Below are positions 1 through 6,880 of a DNA stretch of 20,610 bases, one piece after another. This stretch comes from Dehalococcoidales bacterium (GTDB lineage: Bacteria; Chloroflexota; Dehalococcoidia; Dehalococcoidales; UBA3254). Each line of letters opens with the position of its first letter. The first letter of the stretch is position 1. The notes beneath the pieces are model-generated. The model saw only the letters and a program-made list of their open reading frames with translations. It was not told the DNA's origin and made no database searches. The translations under genes and the position numbers were made by a program. The stretch spans positions 1 to 20,610 of the forward strand of contig JAQULX010000008.1 of assembly GCA_028718465.1 (NCBI GenBank). Reading direction: 5' to 3'.

Positions 1-1
1 A

Positions 2-577
2 ATCTGGTCCGTATCAGATCCTGCCACCGGAGGTGCTTGGACTCGGGGAGCAGTCGGACCTTATCTAATGGTGGTAACTTCACCAAATGCAGGAGAAAGC
101 GCAAGATTAAGAAGTAAGGAACGATGGGTATGTGCTCCAGTTGTTTATGATAATAATCAGATAATCAGAAGGTTAACCTTAGAATTTGAATCTTATCTCC
201 AGCTGGTAGGGAATATAGATGAGGTTACATTCTTCCTGGGATTATCTAGTAATGTGGCTGGTGTTAGGACATCACACAATATTGTTGGCTATGGTATAAC
301 CGCAGGAGGAGATCTGGAAACTGTAACCGATGATGCTGGAGTGGAGACAACTAATACGGGTTTCGGCGAGGACTTGACCGCTCTTAATAAGTTTAAGATT
401 GATATTTATAGGGATACAGTAGATTTCTATTTAAATGAGACGGTAATAGCAAGCCATACCACAAATTTGCCAAATGCTCCGATGTACCTGGACTTTTATT
501 ATCCCACTAATATGGGAGAACCATCTATATTATCACTTGGAACTATTCGTGTTTGGACGGAGGACATAGCTAGATGA
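2..577 (+). CDS. Beta-rich lectin-like protein, 5'-truncated by window edge
   Basis: The reading frame is open from base 2 through the ATG at 68 to the TGA at 575-577, so the true start lies left of the window and the visible 191 codons are the C-terminal part. Upstream of that ATG the frame still gives sensible protein (IWSVSDPATGGAWTRGAVGP), and no ribosome binding site precedes it. The visible part alternates short hydrophobic strands with Gly/Asn/Thr turns, including LTLEFES, FKIDIYRDTVDFYLNET and PMYLDFYY, and ends in a strand-like SLGTIRVWTED. This is the look of a concanavalin/LamG-type jelly roll, common in phage surface or attachment proteins; the fold is inference. The stop overlaps the next start (ATGA), implying coupled translation. 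Confidence 0.7.
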   Translation: MWSVSDPATGGAWTRGAVGPYLMVVTSPNAGESARLRSKERWVCAPVVYDNNQIIRRLTLEFESYLQLVGNIDEVTFFLGLSSNVAGVRTSHNIVGYGITAGGDLETVTDDAGVETTNTGFGEDLTALNKFKIDIYRDTVDFYLNETVIASHTTNLPNAPMYLDFYYPTNMGEPSILSLGTIRVWTEDIAR

Positions 578-1134
578 ACCTTTCAGACGATATTATTAAT
601 AATAATATACCGGATAATGCCTGTATCCGGACAGATCCCCGGTGGGACAATGCTGTTAGGCACTTGGGGTATGAGCCGGTTGATATGACTTCTGAAAATG
701 TAGAAAATCTACGGAAAGATACGGAAATTGTATCCGAATCTCAAGAGAGACTTTCCAAAGTCGAGGTTATACCGGATGAGCAGCTGTCTCCGGTCCAGCG
801 GGCTTCTCTAGAACTGATCAGGGAAATTAATAACCGCAATGCCCGGGTAAGGGGGGTGTATGCTGCATTAATTCCTCCAGCCAGCGATAAGGTCCGTACT
901 GCCGGTATGTATGGACGGCATAATCAAAACGTCTATATACACTTAGACCAGCTAAATCGCGGTCAGATAGCGGTTGATACTGGTATCCATGAAATGTCGC
1001 ATCATACCAGCGGAGACGAGGACGGCAGTGAAGGTCATATTAAGGCGATCCCGTCTCTAGCAGAAAAAGTTGTCGAGCAAGTCAACCGGGGGGAATATGA
1101 CCAGTATTTAAAAAATCCGATTTTCACCTGGTAG
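574..1134 (+). CDS. Small HExxH protein, putative zinc metallopeptidase-like
   Basis: This encodes 186 aa. The ATG overlaps the upstream TGA (ATGA), and a GGAGG lies at about 560. The notable feature is H139-E140-M-S-H143-H144, followed by SGDED and H155. HExxH is the zinc-binding helix of gluzincin/zincin-type peptidases, and the preceding strand (NVYIHLDQL) sits where an edge strand would be. A similar HExxHHxSG pattern occurs in poorly characterised proteins with predicted peptidase-like domains, so catalysis is plausible but unproven. The first 90 residues are polar and helical, with no signal peptide or membrane segment. A cytoplasmic or virion-internal protease, or a non-catalytic zinc fold, would both fit. 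It lies between a lectin-like gene and a membrane-anchored surface-type gene. Confidence 0.75.
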   Translation: MNLSDDIINNNIPDNACIRTDPRWDNAVRHLGYEPVDMTSENVENLRKDTEIVSESQERLSKVEVIPDEQLSPVQRASLELIREINNRNARVRGVYAALIPPASDKVRTAGMYGRHNQNVYIHLDQLNRGQIAVDTGIHEMSHHTSGDEDGSEGHIKAIPSLAEKVVEQVNRGEYDQYLKNPIFTW

Positions 1135-1144
1135 GGGGTGTTAT

Positions 1145-2758
1145 ATGGCAGAGAAAAAAAGTGACTGGGTTACACCTGTAGCGGTTGTAGGTGGTGGGGT
1201 TGCATTAACTTATGGGGCGTGGAAAGTATATCATAATTGGAAAGCCAAACCTAACGAAGTAAGTAATATTAAGATTACTAAATATACTTGCGTAGAGACA
1301 GGAGAATCCAAATCATCCGGAGTGCTGAATATCCTTGAGGGACAAAATGTAGAAGTAGAATATTCCTTTGAGTATCAGGGAGTAGCAGCTAATCCTCTCG
1401 CCCATGCGGCTATCTGGCAGAAGTCATGGATAGATCCACACGACGAGATTGTAGCAAGGGAGGAATATCTGGAGATCCCTGAGACCAGTAGCCGGCAAAC
1501 CTATACGAGTTCAATCATTATTCCTTCCCAAGGTATAGATCCTAATAATACCTATGGATTATTGGTTAGACTAGGGAATGTTGCCGGCGGAGAAACAATT
1601 TATCTTAGTGGGATACTCCATATAGAACCAGCTGCTAGCGAGATTATATCAGGAGTCGAGGTTATTAATATAAGCTCGACAGTGCAATCAGGACAAAACT
1701 GTACTATGACGGTGAGGTTTAATTATCAGGGAGTAGCTAAATCTTTAAAAATCCACGCCGCAATCGGTAGGTTAAAAGATACCGGTGGCATAGAATGGTT
1801 TGATGAGTATAAAATCAAAGATGTATATGTGGATGTACCTACTACTCAAACTCCCGTGGAGATTCTAGTTCCTAATATCGCAATATCTACCGAAGGATTC
1901 AGCGATACTAATTCTCCATACGATATTTATGCCAAGGTAGGGAGTATTGCCAGCGATTACTATATTGGAGCTCTGGAAATATATGGCGGATCAACGGCAA
2001 AATTAGTATTAAATTTTACTCCTATTGAAGCAGCCTTTACTCTAGATGGTGATGTATACCAAAGTGGTTCAGAGATCGTATTAGATCCAGGAACATACTC
2101 GTGGACATGTGCACGCGACGGGTTTGAGATGCAGTCGGGGGAGATCAGTCTTACTGCCGGACAAACTAAAACACTGACAGTTGATCTGGTTGAAGAAACT
2201 GCCAGTTTAAAGATTAGGAATTCACCTGTAGAATATGGAGTGGTCCAGGTAGGGCTAGAAGGTTTTAGAGACGAATATCCAGTTAATTTATATATTCAGG
2301 AACATCCTACATCTAGCATGATTGTGAATACAGGACAAGGAGCATATGTACCGTACGGTATAGCCAACGTAGATTTTTATCCTAATATACCAGCAGGTAC
2401 TTACCATTTAGTAGCCGATGATAATAACGGCAGGTCTGCGTCTATCGTACTAACAATAGCGGCTGGTGATATTATAATTAGTAATTTTTGGGTAACTCCT
2501 TATAATGGTTCTTCCCAAGGTTATGTTGAATGGTATATTGCATGGTTAGATGATCAGTCTAACATGAAGTTATCAGATGACACATCAATTTATCATTATA
2601 TTAAGATGGAGAACGTCCGTTATAGGGGTAGTTTAGCCATAGGAGCAAGGAAAGAAGAGGGTGGATGGTATGGCCCTTGGTGGTTTGAAGATATTGAGCT
2701 AACTGAGGGAGCTAGCTATGAGTATCATTTCGATACTGGACAACTAATTAAAAGATAA
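1145..2758 (+). CDS. Membrane-anchored multidomain surface protein with tandem repeat and PEGA-like domain
   Basis: This encodes 537 aa with a GGGGTG ribosome binding site just upstream. Residues about 8-27 form one glycine-rich transmembrane anchor (TPVAVVGGGVALTYGAW), followed by a basic stretch. Two related beta domains follow at about 40-165 and 168-285. Each carries a matching segment (YQGVAANPLAHAAI and YQGVAKSLKIHAAI) at the equivalent place, indicating internal duplication. Residues about 287-352 match a PEGA-type domain, with a DGDVYQSGSEIVLDPGTYSW core and a Gly-Phe-Glu strand. The C-terminal 180 residues are beta-rich and Trp/Tyr-rich and not recognised. PEGA domains are typical of cell-surface and S-layer-associated proteins. 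Topology is probably N-in with an exposed beta stalk. It is the last gene before a hairpin terminator, so it ends this transcription unit. Confidence 0.85.
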   Translation: MAEKKSDWVTPVAVVGGGVALTYGAWKVYHNWKAKPNEVSNIKITKYTCVETGESKSSGVLNILEGQNVEVEYSFEYQGVAANPLAHAAIWQKSWIDPHDEIVAREEYLEIPETSSRQTYTSSIIIPSQGIDPNNTYGLLVRLGNVAGGETIYLSGILHIEPAASEIISGVEVINISSTVQSGQNCTMTVRFNYQGVAKSLKIHAAIGRLKDTGGIEWFDEYKIKDVYVDVPTTQTPVEILVPNIAISTEGFSDTNSPYDIYAKVGSIASDYYIGALEIYGGSTAKLVLNFTPIEAAFTLDGDVYQSGSEIVLDPGTYSWTCARDGFEMQSGEISLTAGQTKTLTVDLVEETASLKIRNSPVEYGVVQVGLEGFRDEYPVNLYIQEHPTSSMIVNTGQGAYVPYGIANVDFYPNIPAGTYHLVADDNNGRSASIVLTIAAGDIIISNFWVTPYNGSSQGYVEWYIAWLDDQSNMKLSDDTSIYHYIKMENVRYRGSLAIGARKEEGGWYGPWWFEDIELTEGASYEYHFDTGQLIKR

Positions 2759-2761
2759 GTA

Positions 2762-2788
2762 TTGACATTCTTTACATAACGATATAAG
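2762..2788 (+). promoter_or_regulatory. Weak candidate SigA-type promoter with short spacer
   Basis: A perfect TTGACA (2762-2767) is followed after 15 bp by TATAAG (2783-2788). The optimal spacing is 17, and the hexamer at that distance (TAAGCT) is poor. If used, transcription would start near 2795 and run straight into the hairpin at 2805-2851. The product would then be either a short RNA or an attenuated leader for the structural genes that begin at 3028. Confidence 0.3.
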
Positions 2789-2796
2789 CTATAGTT

Positions 2797-2913
2797 AATT
2801 TAATAAAGGGGTGAGCACTTTAATTCGCAAAGAGTTAAAGCTCACCCCTTTTTCTTTGCCTATAAGGTGCTCAACCCGAAACTTTAAAATAGAATACTAA
2901 AAATTTAATAAAG
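2797..2913 (+). repeat. 12-nt direct repeat AATTTAATAAAG, two copies, each abutting a hairpin
   Basis: AATTTAATAAAG occurs identically at 2797-2808 and 2902-2913, 105 nt apart. In both places its last bases form the foot of a GC-rich hairpin (2805-2851 and 2911-2951). The A-rich strand before and T-rich strand after a hairpin suits bidirectional termination, but the exact 12-mer identity suggests duplication or a shared protein or RNA signal. Confidence 0.6.
2805..2855 (+). terminator. Intrinsic terminator after the 537-aa gene
   Basis: A perfect 12-bp stem pairs AAAGGGGTGAGC (2805-2816) with GCTCACCCCTTT (2840-2851), followed by a T-rich run (TTTTTCTTT, from 2849). Part of the loop (TTTAA with TTAAA) can extend the stem past a 2-nt bulge. 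Position 47 nt after the stop at 2758 fits termination of the upstream operon. Confidence 0.75.
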
Positions 2914-2951
2914 CGGGGGCAATCTCCAGACAGGAGGTTGGGCCCCCGCTT
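2911..2951 (+). terminator. Second GC-rich hairpin, terminator or leader element
   Basis: A perfect 10-bp stem pairs AAGCGGGGGC (2911-2920) with GCCCCCGCTT (2942-2951). It continues past a 2-nt GG bulge into a 7-bp inner stem with one G-U pair (2921-2927 with 2933-2939) and a 5-nt AGACA loop. AACTTTTGT follows. The short T-run makes a terminator or attenuator plausible, as would a stabilised 5' end for the structural-gene mRNA. No gene lies between this hairpin and the previous one. Confidence 0.6.
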
Positions 2952-2973
2952 AACTTTTGTCAGGAGAATGCCC

Positions 2974-3021
2974 CACCTCCGCAGTGAAGGGTCGATCGGA
3001 GGACAGCACAATAAGGAGGTG
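2974..3021 (+). promoter_or_regulatory. Possible anti-Shine-Dalgarno switch ahead of the 137-aa gene
   Basis: CACCTCC (2974-2980) is a perfect 7-nt complement of GGAGGTG (3015-3021), the ribosome binding site of the gene starting at 3028. An overlapping segment, CCTCCG (2976-2981), pairs perfectly with CGGAGG (2997-3002). The two pairings exclude each other, so the leader could switch between a sequestered and an open ribosome binding site. This is read directly from base complementarity; any function is inferred. Confidence 0.35.
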
Positions 3022-3027
3022 CGAAAT

Positions 3028-3441
3028 ATGATTACAAAAGAACATGCTGGTCCACTGGTTTATGGCGGTCTGGTAACCCTTTCAAAATGGTACGACGAAA
3101 AGCGTATTTCTGAATCTAAGATCACCGATAAAGATACCTTCAAAATGTATTCCACCTATGTTTATTTAGGCATAGGTATTGCATCCTTGGTTGCCACTGT
3201 ATGGTGGAGAAGGTATCAAGCCTGGACCGACAAGCTGGCATCAGGTTTTCTGTATGGTCTTTCTGGATTCATCTACGACGCTGTGAAGGCAACCCAGTCA
3301 ACTACCACAAGCAGCGCTGGGGCAATAGCGCAAGCTAATCGAATCCTGGCACAGAAAAGAGCGACAGCCCAGCAGCTGGGGGCCGGCAGAACAACCCAGC
3401 GGTCCTATGAACACGAATTTAACCAAGCAGTGGTTTTCTAA
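3028..3441 (+). CDS. Small membrane protein, putative structural protein
   Basis: This encodes 137 aa. The ATG at 3028 is chosen because AAGGAGGT (3013-3020) lies 7 nt upstream; the longer open frame upstream runs through the hairpin and has no good ribosome binding site. Residues about 42-60 form a clear membrane segment (STYVYLGIGIASLVATVWW), and a weaker hydrophobic stretch at 70-85 may be a second. The last 45 residues are Ala/Gln/Arg-rich, basic and probably helical. The family is not recognised. As first gene of a highly expressed-looking cluster with strong ribosome binding sites, it is likely a virion or virion-membrane protein, possibly binding nucleic acid through its basic tail. 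A holin-like role is possible but less likely given its location. Confidence 0.8.
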   Translation: MITKEHAGPLVYGGLVTLSKWYDEKRISESKITDKDTFKMYSTYVYLGIGIASLVATVWWRRYQAWTDKLASGFLYGLSGFIYDAVKATQSTTTSSAGAIAQANRILAQKRATAQQLGAGRTTQRSYEHEFNQAVVF

Positions 3442-3486
3442 AGGTTAACAGAACAAATAAATTTGCCCATGAGGAGGTATACACGA

Positions 3487-4104
3487 ATGGGTAGCAGACA
3501 ATATATTATCCCGATTGACACCGTTACAATCACCGATATGAAAAATTATCGGTTGAAAGCTCTGGCCGCTGGAATCATGCGGGCTTATGATCTCAAGGTT
3601 TGTGTTCCTGAATCTGGATTCCCCTCCAATTCATTGGCTGCTGTCATATCAGCTCTTGAGTCAGGCAAATGGCCGGAAGGTGTAGATGTTCGCGAGTGGC
3701 AGAACATCGCCGATGCCGGTACTGCACTGGATAGATGGCTCACTGCTGCGTTAGCAGCTGCAGGCACCGCCTATTCCCTATTTCAGGCTATAGCAGCTCC
3801 CGCAATTGGTCTTCGAGCTACTAAGATTGCGGTATTCTATGGCGTGTCAGTAGAGAATGCAGCAATGCCGATTAGCCGCCTCACATTCCGACGCACTGGT
3901 GCCACTGGCAACATCATGTATGAGTATGATACCGAACCCCTAATAGATCTACAAAATCAGGTAGGTTACTTCTCCGAGCCAGTGGTAATTGACAGCAATA
4001 CACCATTCGCCGCACAGGCGCTATGCCGTATCGCAACCGGAGTTGCCGAAGCGGTAAAGCTGCTCAACTTCGTATTTGAGCCAGCTGGTCAGTCCAGACA
4101 ATAA
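3487..4104 (+). CDS. Putative structural protein (205 aa), capsid candidate
   Basis: The start is set at ATG 3487, with GAGGAGG (3471-3477) ideally placed upstream. The longer frame from a TTG at 3463 would place this ribosome binding site inside the coding region. Residues about 20-85 look helical. Residues 84-110 are a long Ala-rich hydrophobic stretch (RWLTAALAAAGTAYSLFQ and onward). The last 95 residues are strand-rich (KIAVFYGVSVEN, RLTFRRTG, EPVVID, LLNFVFEPA), compatible with a beta-sandwich. No family is recognised. The small size, compositional bias, strong ribosome binding site and following hairpin fit an abundant structural protein. A major capsid protein is the obvious candidate, but membrane embedding through the hydrophobic stretch is also possible. 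Confidence 0.8.
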   Translation: MGSRQYIIPIDTVTITDMKNYRLKALAAGIMRAYDLKVCVPESGFPSNSLAAVISALESGKWPEGVDVREWQNIADAGTALDRWLTAALAAAGTAYSLFQAIAAPAIGLRATKIAVFYGVSVENAAMPISRLTFRRTGATGNIMYEYDTEPLIDLQNQVGYFSEPVVIDSNTPFAAQALCRIATGVAEAVKLLNFVFEPAGQSRQ

Positions 4105-4124
4105 AATTTAAAGGCCGAGAATCG

Positions 4125-4156
4125 AGGGGAGAGAGCCCGATAATACTCTCCCCTTT
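4125..4156 (+). terminator. Hairpin between two structural genes, possible partial terminator
   Basis: AGGGGAGAG (4125-4133) pairs perfectly with CTCTCCCCT (4146-4154), giving a 9-bp stem with a 12-nt loop followed by only TTT. The weak T-run suggests partial termination or an mRNA-stabilising barrier. It lies between the 205-aa and 163-aa genes and could set their relative expression, as intercistronic hairpins do in many phage structural operons. Confidence 0.5.
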
Positions 4157-4207
4157 CCAACCCCTTAACAAGGGCTATCAAGAATTTAAGAAGGAGGAAT
4201 TTCAACT

Positions 4208-4699
4208 ATGTCAACACAAGCCCGTTCCCTATTCCGGATGTTAAAATCCAATAATCTCGCCCGGTATACCATGTATCCCATCACCGGAGGTCCGCCCTCC
4301 ACTGGAATGACCGCTGGTGTAGCACTTCCCCACGATAACAACCTGGTTGCTGGCGCATGGGGCGCCTGGACCCAGATCCTACTCGCTGCCGCAGCTCCCG
4401 CCGTAGAGTTCTGGTATTGCGGATATGTAGTTATTGCAACCGCAGCTGCTACCACTGATCAGCATTCCGTTCAGATCGGTACAGGTCTGGCAGCCACGCC
4501 GCCAACTCCAATTCATGATGATGTAGACCCCGCTGGAGTAGATAGCGCTGCAGCCACTAAACCAAACTTGGGACCCCATCTGGTTCCTTATCCCATTTAC
4601 CAGCCAGCAAGCACTCCTATTTCCGGTCGATCGGCCGTTAATACCAAAGCGGCTGCCGCGAATATCACAACCGCTGTTCTCCTGGCCACCGCATTATAA
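4208..4699 (+). CDS. Ala-rich putative structural protein (163 aa)
   Basis: The ATG at 4208 follows AAGGAGG about 10 nt upstream. The protein has a basic N-terminus (TQARSLFRMLKSNNLARY) and then a Gly/Pro-rich turn. The centre is hydrophobic and Ala/Trp-rich (about 48-80, including WGAWTQILLAAAAPAVEFWY and then YVVIATAAAT). The second half is rich in Pro, Thr and Ala. Codons are C/G-ending more often than in later genes, as in the neighbouring cistrons. The family is not recognised. A small decoration, minor capsid or virion-membrane protein fits the position and composition. The strand-like centre and small size could also be a single jelly roll, which only a structure model could decide. 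Confidence 0.78.
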   Translation: MSTQARSLFRMLKSNNLARYTMYPITGGPPSTGMTAGVALPHDNNLVAGAWGAWTQILLAAAAPAVEFWYCGYVVIATAAATTDQHSVQIGTGLAATPPTPIHDDVDPAGVDSAAATKPNLGPHLVPYPIYQPASTPISGRSAVNTKAAAANITTAVLLATAL

Positions 4700-4717
4700 G
4701 GTAAGGAGGATAGAGAG

Positions 4718-5497
4718 TTGACATTCCAGCAACCAGGGGCTCTACAGAGGCTCATGAGTTTAACGCTCCTATACCGGGAATATAGCCTGGCACAGCAAGG
4801 ACTGGAACAACAGATAGGTCTGCCTATCTGTGTACAGTGTGGTAACTGCTGCAGGGGAAATACCCCGATTGCCTATGGACTAGAAGCTGCTCATGCTGTT
4901 TCTTATCTGATAGGCCAAGGAAAGTTGTACGAATTCCAGCGCCGCATTGAAGGCTGGCTGCTGGAAAAGCATAAGGAATGTCCGACTTACGAGCAGGCCA
5001 AAGTAGACCGTATGACCTTTGGCCTGCCTGATAAAATCAAGTCGGAAGTACTCAGGCTATCTCATACCCCTTGTCCATTTTTCGAAAATAACACTTGCCT
5101 TATCCATGAAGTTCGTCCTCTAGTTTGCAGGGCATATGGTGTCACACGGACCAGCGAGGGATGTAATAGACCTCGCGGACGTGGAGAAACACTTTCCCGC
5201 CAGATGATTACCAGTCCACAAATTAACCAGGATCTGAAAGATGACCTAGATTTTGTTCTAGAAGGCGTACCTCGGCCAACCTGGAAGCACGCGGGATTTT
5301 TCCCTACCTTGATTTTCGCTCATGCCTGGCCGGAGAGCTTCGCTAAACTGACAGGGTCTGGATTGATTGCCACCGCCAAGCTGACTATGACCTATCCATC
5401 GATGGCAGTCATATTCGAGGATGAGGTGAAACGGATATCCCTAACAGAAAGAGATCTATTCCACAACGAACAAAAATCAGTAGCTGGGAGGATATAG
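4718..5497 (+). CDS. YkgJ-family Cys-cluster protein (putative Fe/Zn-binding)
   Basis: This encodes 259 aa from a TTG start at 4718, with AAGGAGGA (4703-4710) 7 nt upstream; no in-frame ATG has comparable support. The N-terminal cluster is C38-x2-C41-x2-C44-C45, the CxxCxxCC signature of the YkgJ/FliB-type family. The second cluster, C119, C127 and C137 with CPFFENNTCLIHEVRPLVCR and then AYG, is the expected C-terminal half of that motif. Family members are thought to bind iron or zinc, and some relate to flagellin methylation (FliB); the activity here is unknown. The last 85 residues are outside the core and hydrophobic/aromatic. It lies inside the structural cluster, directly abutting a zinc-ribbon gene (TAG then ATG). 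A post-translational modification or metal-cofactor role on a virion protein is possible. Confidence 0.88.
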   Translation: MTFQQPGALQRLMSLTLLYREYSLAQQGLEQQIGLPICVQCGNCCRGNTPIAYGLEAAHAVSYLIGQGKLYEFQRRIEGWLLEKHKECPTYEQAKVDRMTFGLPDKIKSEVLRLSHTPCPFFENNTCLIHEVRPLVCRAYGVTRTSEGCNRPRGRGETLSRQMITSPQINQDLKDDLDFVLEGVPRPTWKHAGFFPTLIFAHAWPESFAKLTGSGLIATAKLTMTYPSMAVIFEDEVKRISLTERDLFHNEQKSVAGRI

Positions 5498-5749
5498 ATG
5501 GCAAATCTTGGAGGAGTCGATTATGGAGAAAAACAAGAGTGCCGAGTATGTCAATATGACAGGTTTATTGTGGAGAGAGGACAGGGAACAGTTAATGATA
5601 AACCGGTAAGTGTCTTAACTATCCGGTGCTCTCGTTGTGGAACTCCCTTGGACCAGCTGGAAGTAGACTGGTCGAATAGTGTTAAACAAGAGGACAAGGT
5701 AAATATCCATGATGGCATTGTAAGAGAGCCGGCAGAAATTCCGGCTTAA
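5498..5749 (+). CDS. Small zinc-ribbon protein
   Basis: This encodes 83 aa. The start codon follows the upstream TAG without a gap, with GGGAGG a few bases before, so the two genes are translationally coupled. Two Cys pairs, CRVC near residue 14 and CSRC near residue 43, are separated by about 25 residues of beta-type sequence, the layout of a zinc ribbon. No enzymatic motif is seen. Its pairing with the YkgJ-like gene suggests a shared metal-dependent or assembly function. A DNA- or protein-binding adaptor is equally possible. Confidence 0.75.
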   Translation: MANLGGVDYGEKQECRVCQYDRFIVERGQGTVNDKPVSVLTIRCSRCGTPLDQLEVDWSNSVKQEDKVNIHDGIVREPAEIPA

Positions 5750-5769
5750 CAATCGAATAATAATATTTC

Positions 5770-5788
5770 CACGCTCGAAGTGAGTGTG
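5770..5788 (+). promoter_or_regulatory. Small hairpin before the 202-aa gene
   Basis: CACGCTC (5770-5776) pairs with GAGTGTG (5782-5788) through one G-U pair, with a 5-nt loop. The hairpin ends just upstream of the AAGGAG at 5791-5796. It could stabilise a processed mRNA 5' end or tune translation; it lacks a T-run and is not a good terminator. Confidence 0.35.
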
Positions 5789-5804
5789 ATGAAGGAGTAA
5801 GGAA

Positions 5805-6413
5805 ATGTCTGATATCAGTACAGCCGCTTTTAAAGCGTCTCTACAAATGGAACCTATTGCCAGGAAAAATTCCTGGGTCCATATCTACGCTTATAAAAAA
5901 GATTATTATCGCAAAGTTGTCGACTACGAATCTATTCCTCCTTTCCAGTGTATTGACCTATGCAATCCCACCGGTGCAGGAACTGTTGCTCTTGCTGCGC
6001 AAACCCAGGGAGCAAAGAATAATGTTACCAACCTCGATCTGAAGGACGAAGAATTTGGTCAATTCCGATGGTATCCCATAGATCCGGCCCAGGTGCGCTT
6101 ATATTTACCGGCGGGTGTAGCCAAGTGGCAGCTTAAGAACATGTCAGTTGGTATAACCCCGGATATTGTATTCCGTGATCCCACTTTGGTTAGTACCGAA
6201 ATCAATGTTTGGGAAGATGAGCGGCCCGCTATGGAGGCAATGAATTACGCGGATTATGCGTTAAATGCCGTCCGGATAATAGCCTTCGGTTACCGATTCG
6301 ATACTATCAGCATAGCAGAAGAGGTGGGCGAAGCTAATGAAGCTGCAACTTTAGAAAAGCTTCAAAAAGGTGATATATTCTCTATTCCAGTACCGTGCGC
6401 AGGATGGGCCTAA
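5805..6413 (+). CDS. Putative structural protein (202 aa)
   Basis: The ATG at 5805 follows AAGGAG (5791-5796). There is no signal peptide or membrane segment. Residues about 20-135 alternate short strands and turns (WVHIYAYKKDYYRKVVDY, VRLYLPAGVAKWQLKNMSVG), suggesting a beta-sandwich. The C-terminal third is more helical and acidic and ends in PVPCAGWA. No family is recognised. It lies among small genes with strong ribosome binding sites and is about the size of a single jelly-roll or decoration protein, so a capsid or capsid-associated role is the best guess. Capsid candidates therefore include this gene and the 205-aa gene at 3487; sequence alone does not separate them. Confidence 0.75.
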   Translation: MSDISTAAFKASLQMEPIARKNSWVHIYAYKKDYYRKVVDYESIPPFQCIDLCNPTGAGTVALAAQTQGAKNNVTNLDLKDEEFGQFRWYPIDPAQVRLYLPAGVAKWQLKNMSVGITPDIVFRDPTLVSTEINVWEDERPAMEAMNYADYALNAVRIIAFGYRFDTISIAEEVGEANEAATLEKLQKGDIFSIPVPCAGWA

Positions 6414-6446
6414 AACTAAATTGAAATACAACTAAGGAGAAAAGAT

Positions 6447-6815
6447 ATGTTAACCGAATTAAAAAGAGGTATAGAGCGCCAGGGAGCAGTGGTTAATCTG
6501 GCCGCTGCTCTGGTAGCTAATGCGGTAGCCGTTTATCAAGTGAGCAACTTCAATCAGCAGATAGGTACCAAGTCATTCAAGGCTTTGAAACTTAAGGTAC
6601 GTAATAATGCTGCCGGCGACTGTTGGGTAAGTATCGGTACTGGGGTTGGTGCTGCCTTTGCGGCTACATGCTCAGCTAAGAGAAGCCTGAATAACCTGGA
6701 CGAAGAGTTTGACCTGGGTGGTGTAGAGCATTTTGCCGATATGACTGTATGGGTAGATGCTATTGTCGCTGGTGGTTCCCTAGATTTTCAGGCATGCGTG
6801 GAGGAATGCGGGTGA
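6447..6815 (+). CDS. Small beta-sandwich-like structural protein (122 aa)
   Basis: The ATG at 6447 follows AAGGAGA (6433-6439). After a polar N-terminus comes an Ala/Val-rich stretch (VNLAAALVANAVAVYQV), too broken by Asn to be a firm membrane segment. Strand-like repeats follow (SFKALKLKVRNN, CWVSIGTG, MTVWVDAI, SLDFQACVE). This resembles the small accessory beta domains often encoded next to phage head or spike genes, where one strand-rich domain binds a virion surface. The Cys residues near the start of strands and at the C-terminus (ACVEECG) are few and unlikely to bind metal. The exact family is not recognised. Confidence 0.7.
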   Translation: MLTELKRGIERQGAVVNLAAALVANAVAVYQVSNFNQQIGTKSFKALKLKVRNNAAGDCWVSIGTGVGAAFAATCSAKRSLNNLDEEFDLGGVEHFADMTVWVDAIVAGGSLDFQACVEECG

Positions 6816-6880
6816 AAGAAAATCCATGCGAATTACTCAATTTAGTAAGCATTCGAGAGATCGGATAAGGGAGGTGTCCC

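Noticed and set aside
586..610. AT-rich inverted repeat (atattatt...aataatat) as an operator or origin
   Set aside because: It lies inside coding sequence for Asn/Ile codons and is explained by composition.
2938..3027. Upstream extension of the 137-aa gene to a TTG at 2938 or an ATG at 2968
   Set aside because: Neither has a well-placed ribosome binding site and the frame runs through a strong hairpin; the ATG at 3028 has AAGGAGGT at ideal spacing.
4718..4740. TTGACA at the start of the YkgJ-like gene as a promoter -35
   Set aside because: No fitting -10 lies 17 bp downstream; the TTG is better explained as a start codon after AAGGAGGA.
5728..5752. AGCCGG/CCGGCT hairpin at the end of the zinc-ribbon gene as a terminator
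   Set aside because: The stem is only 6 bp, overlaps the coding end and lacks a T-run.
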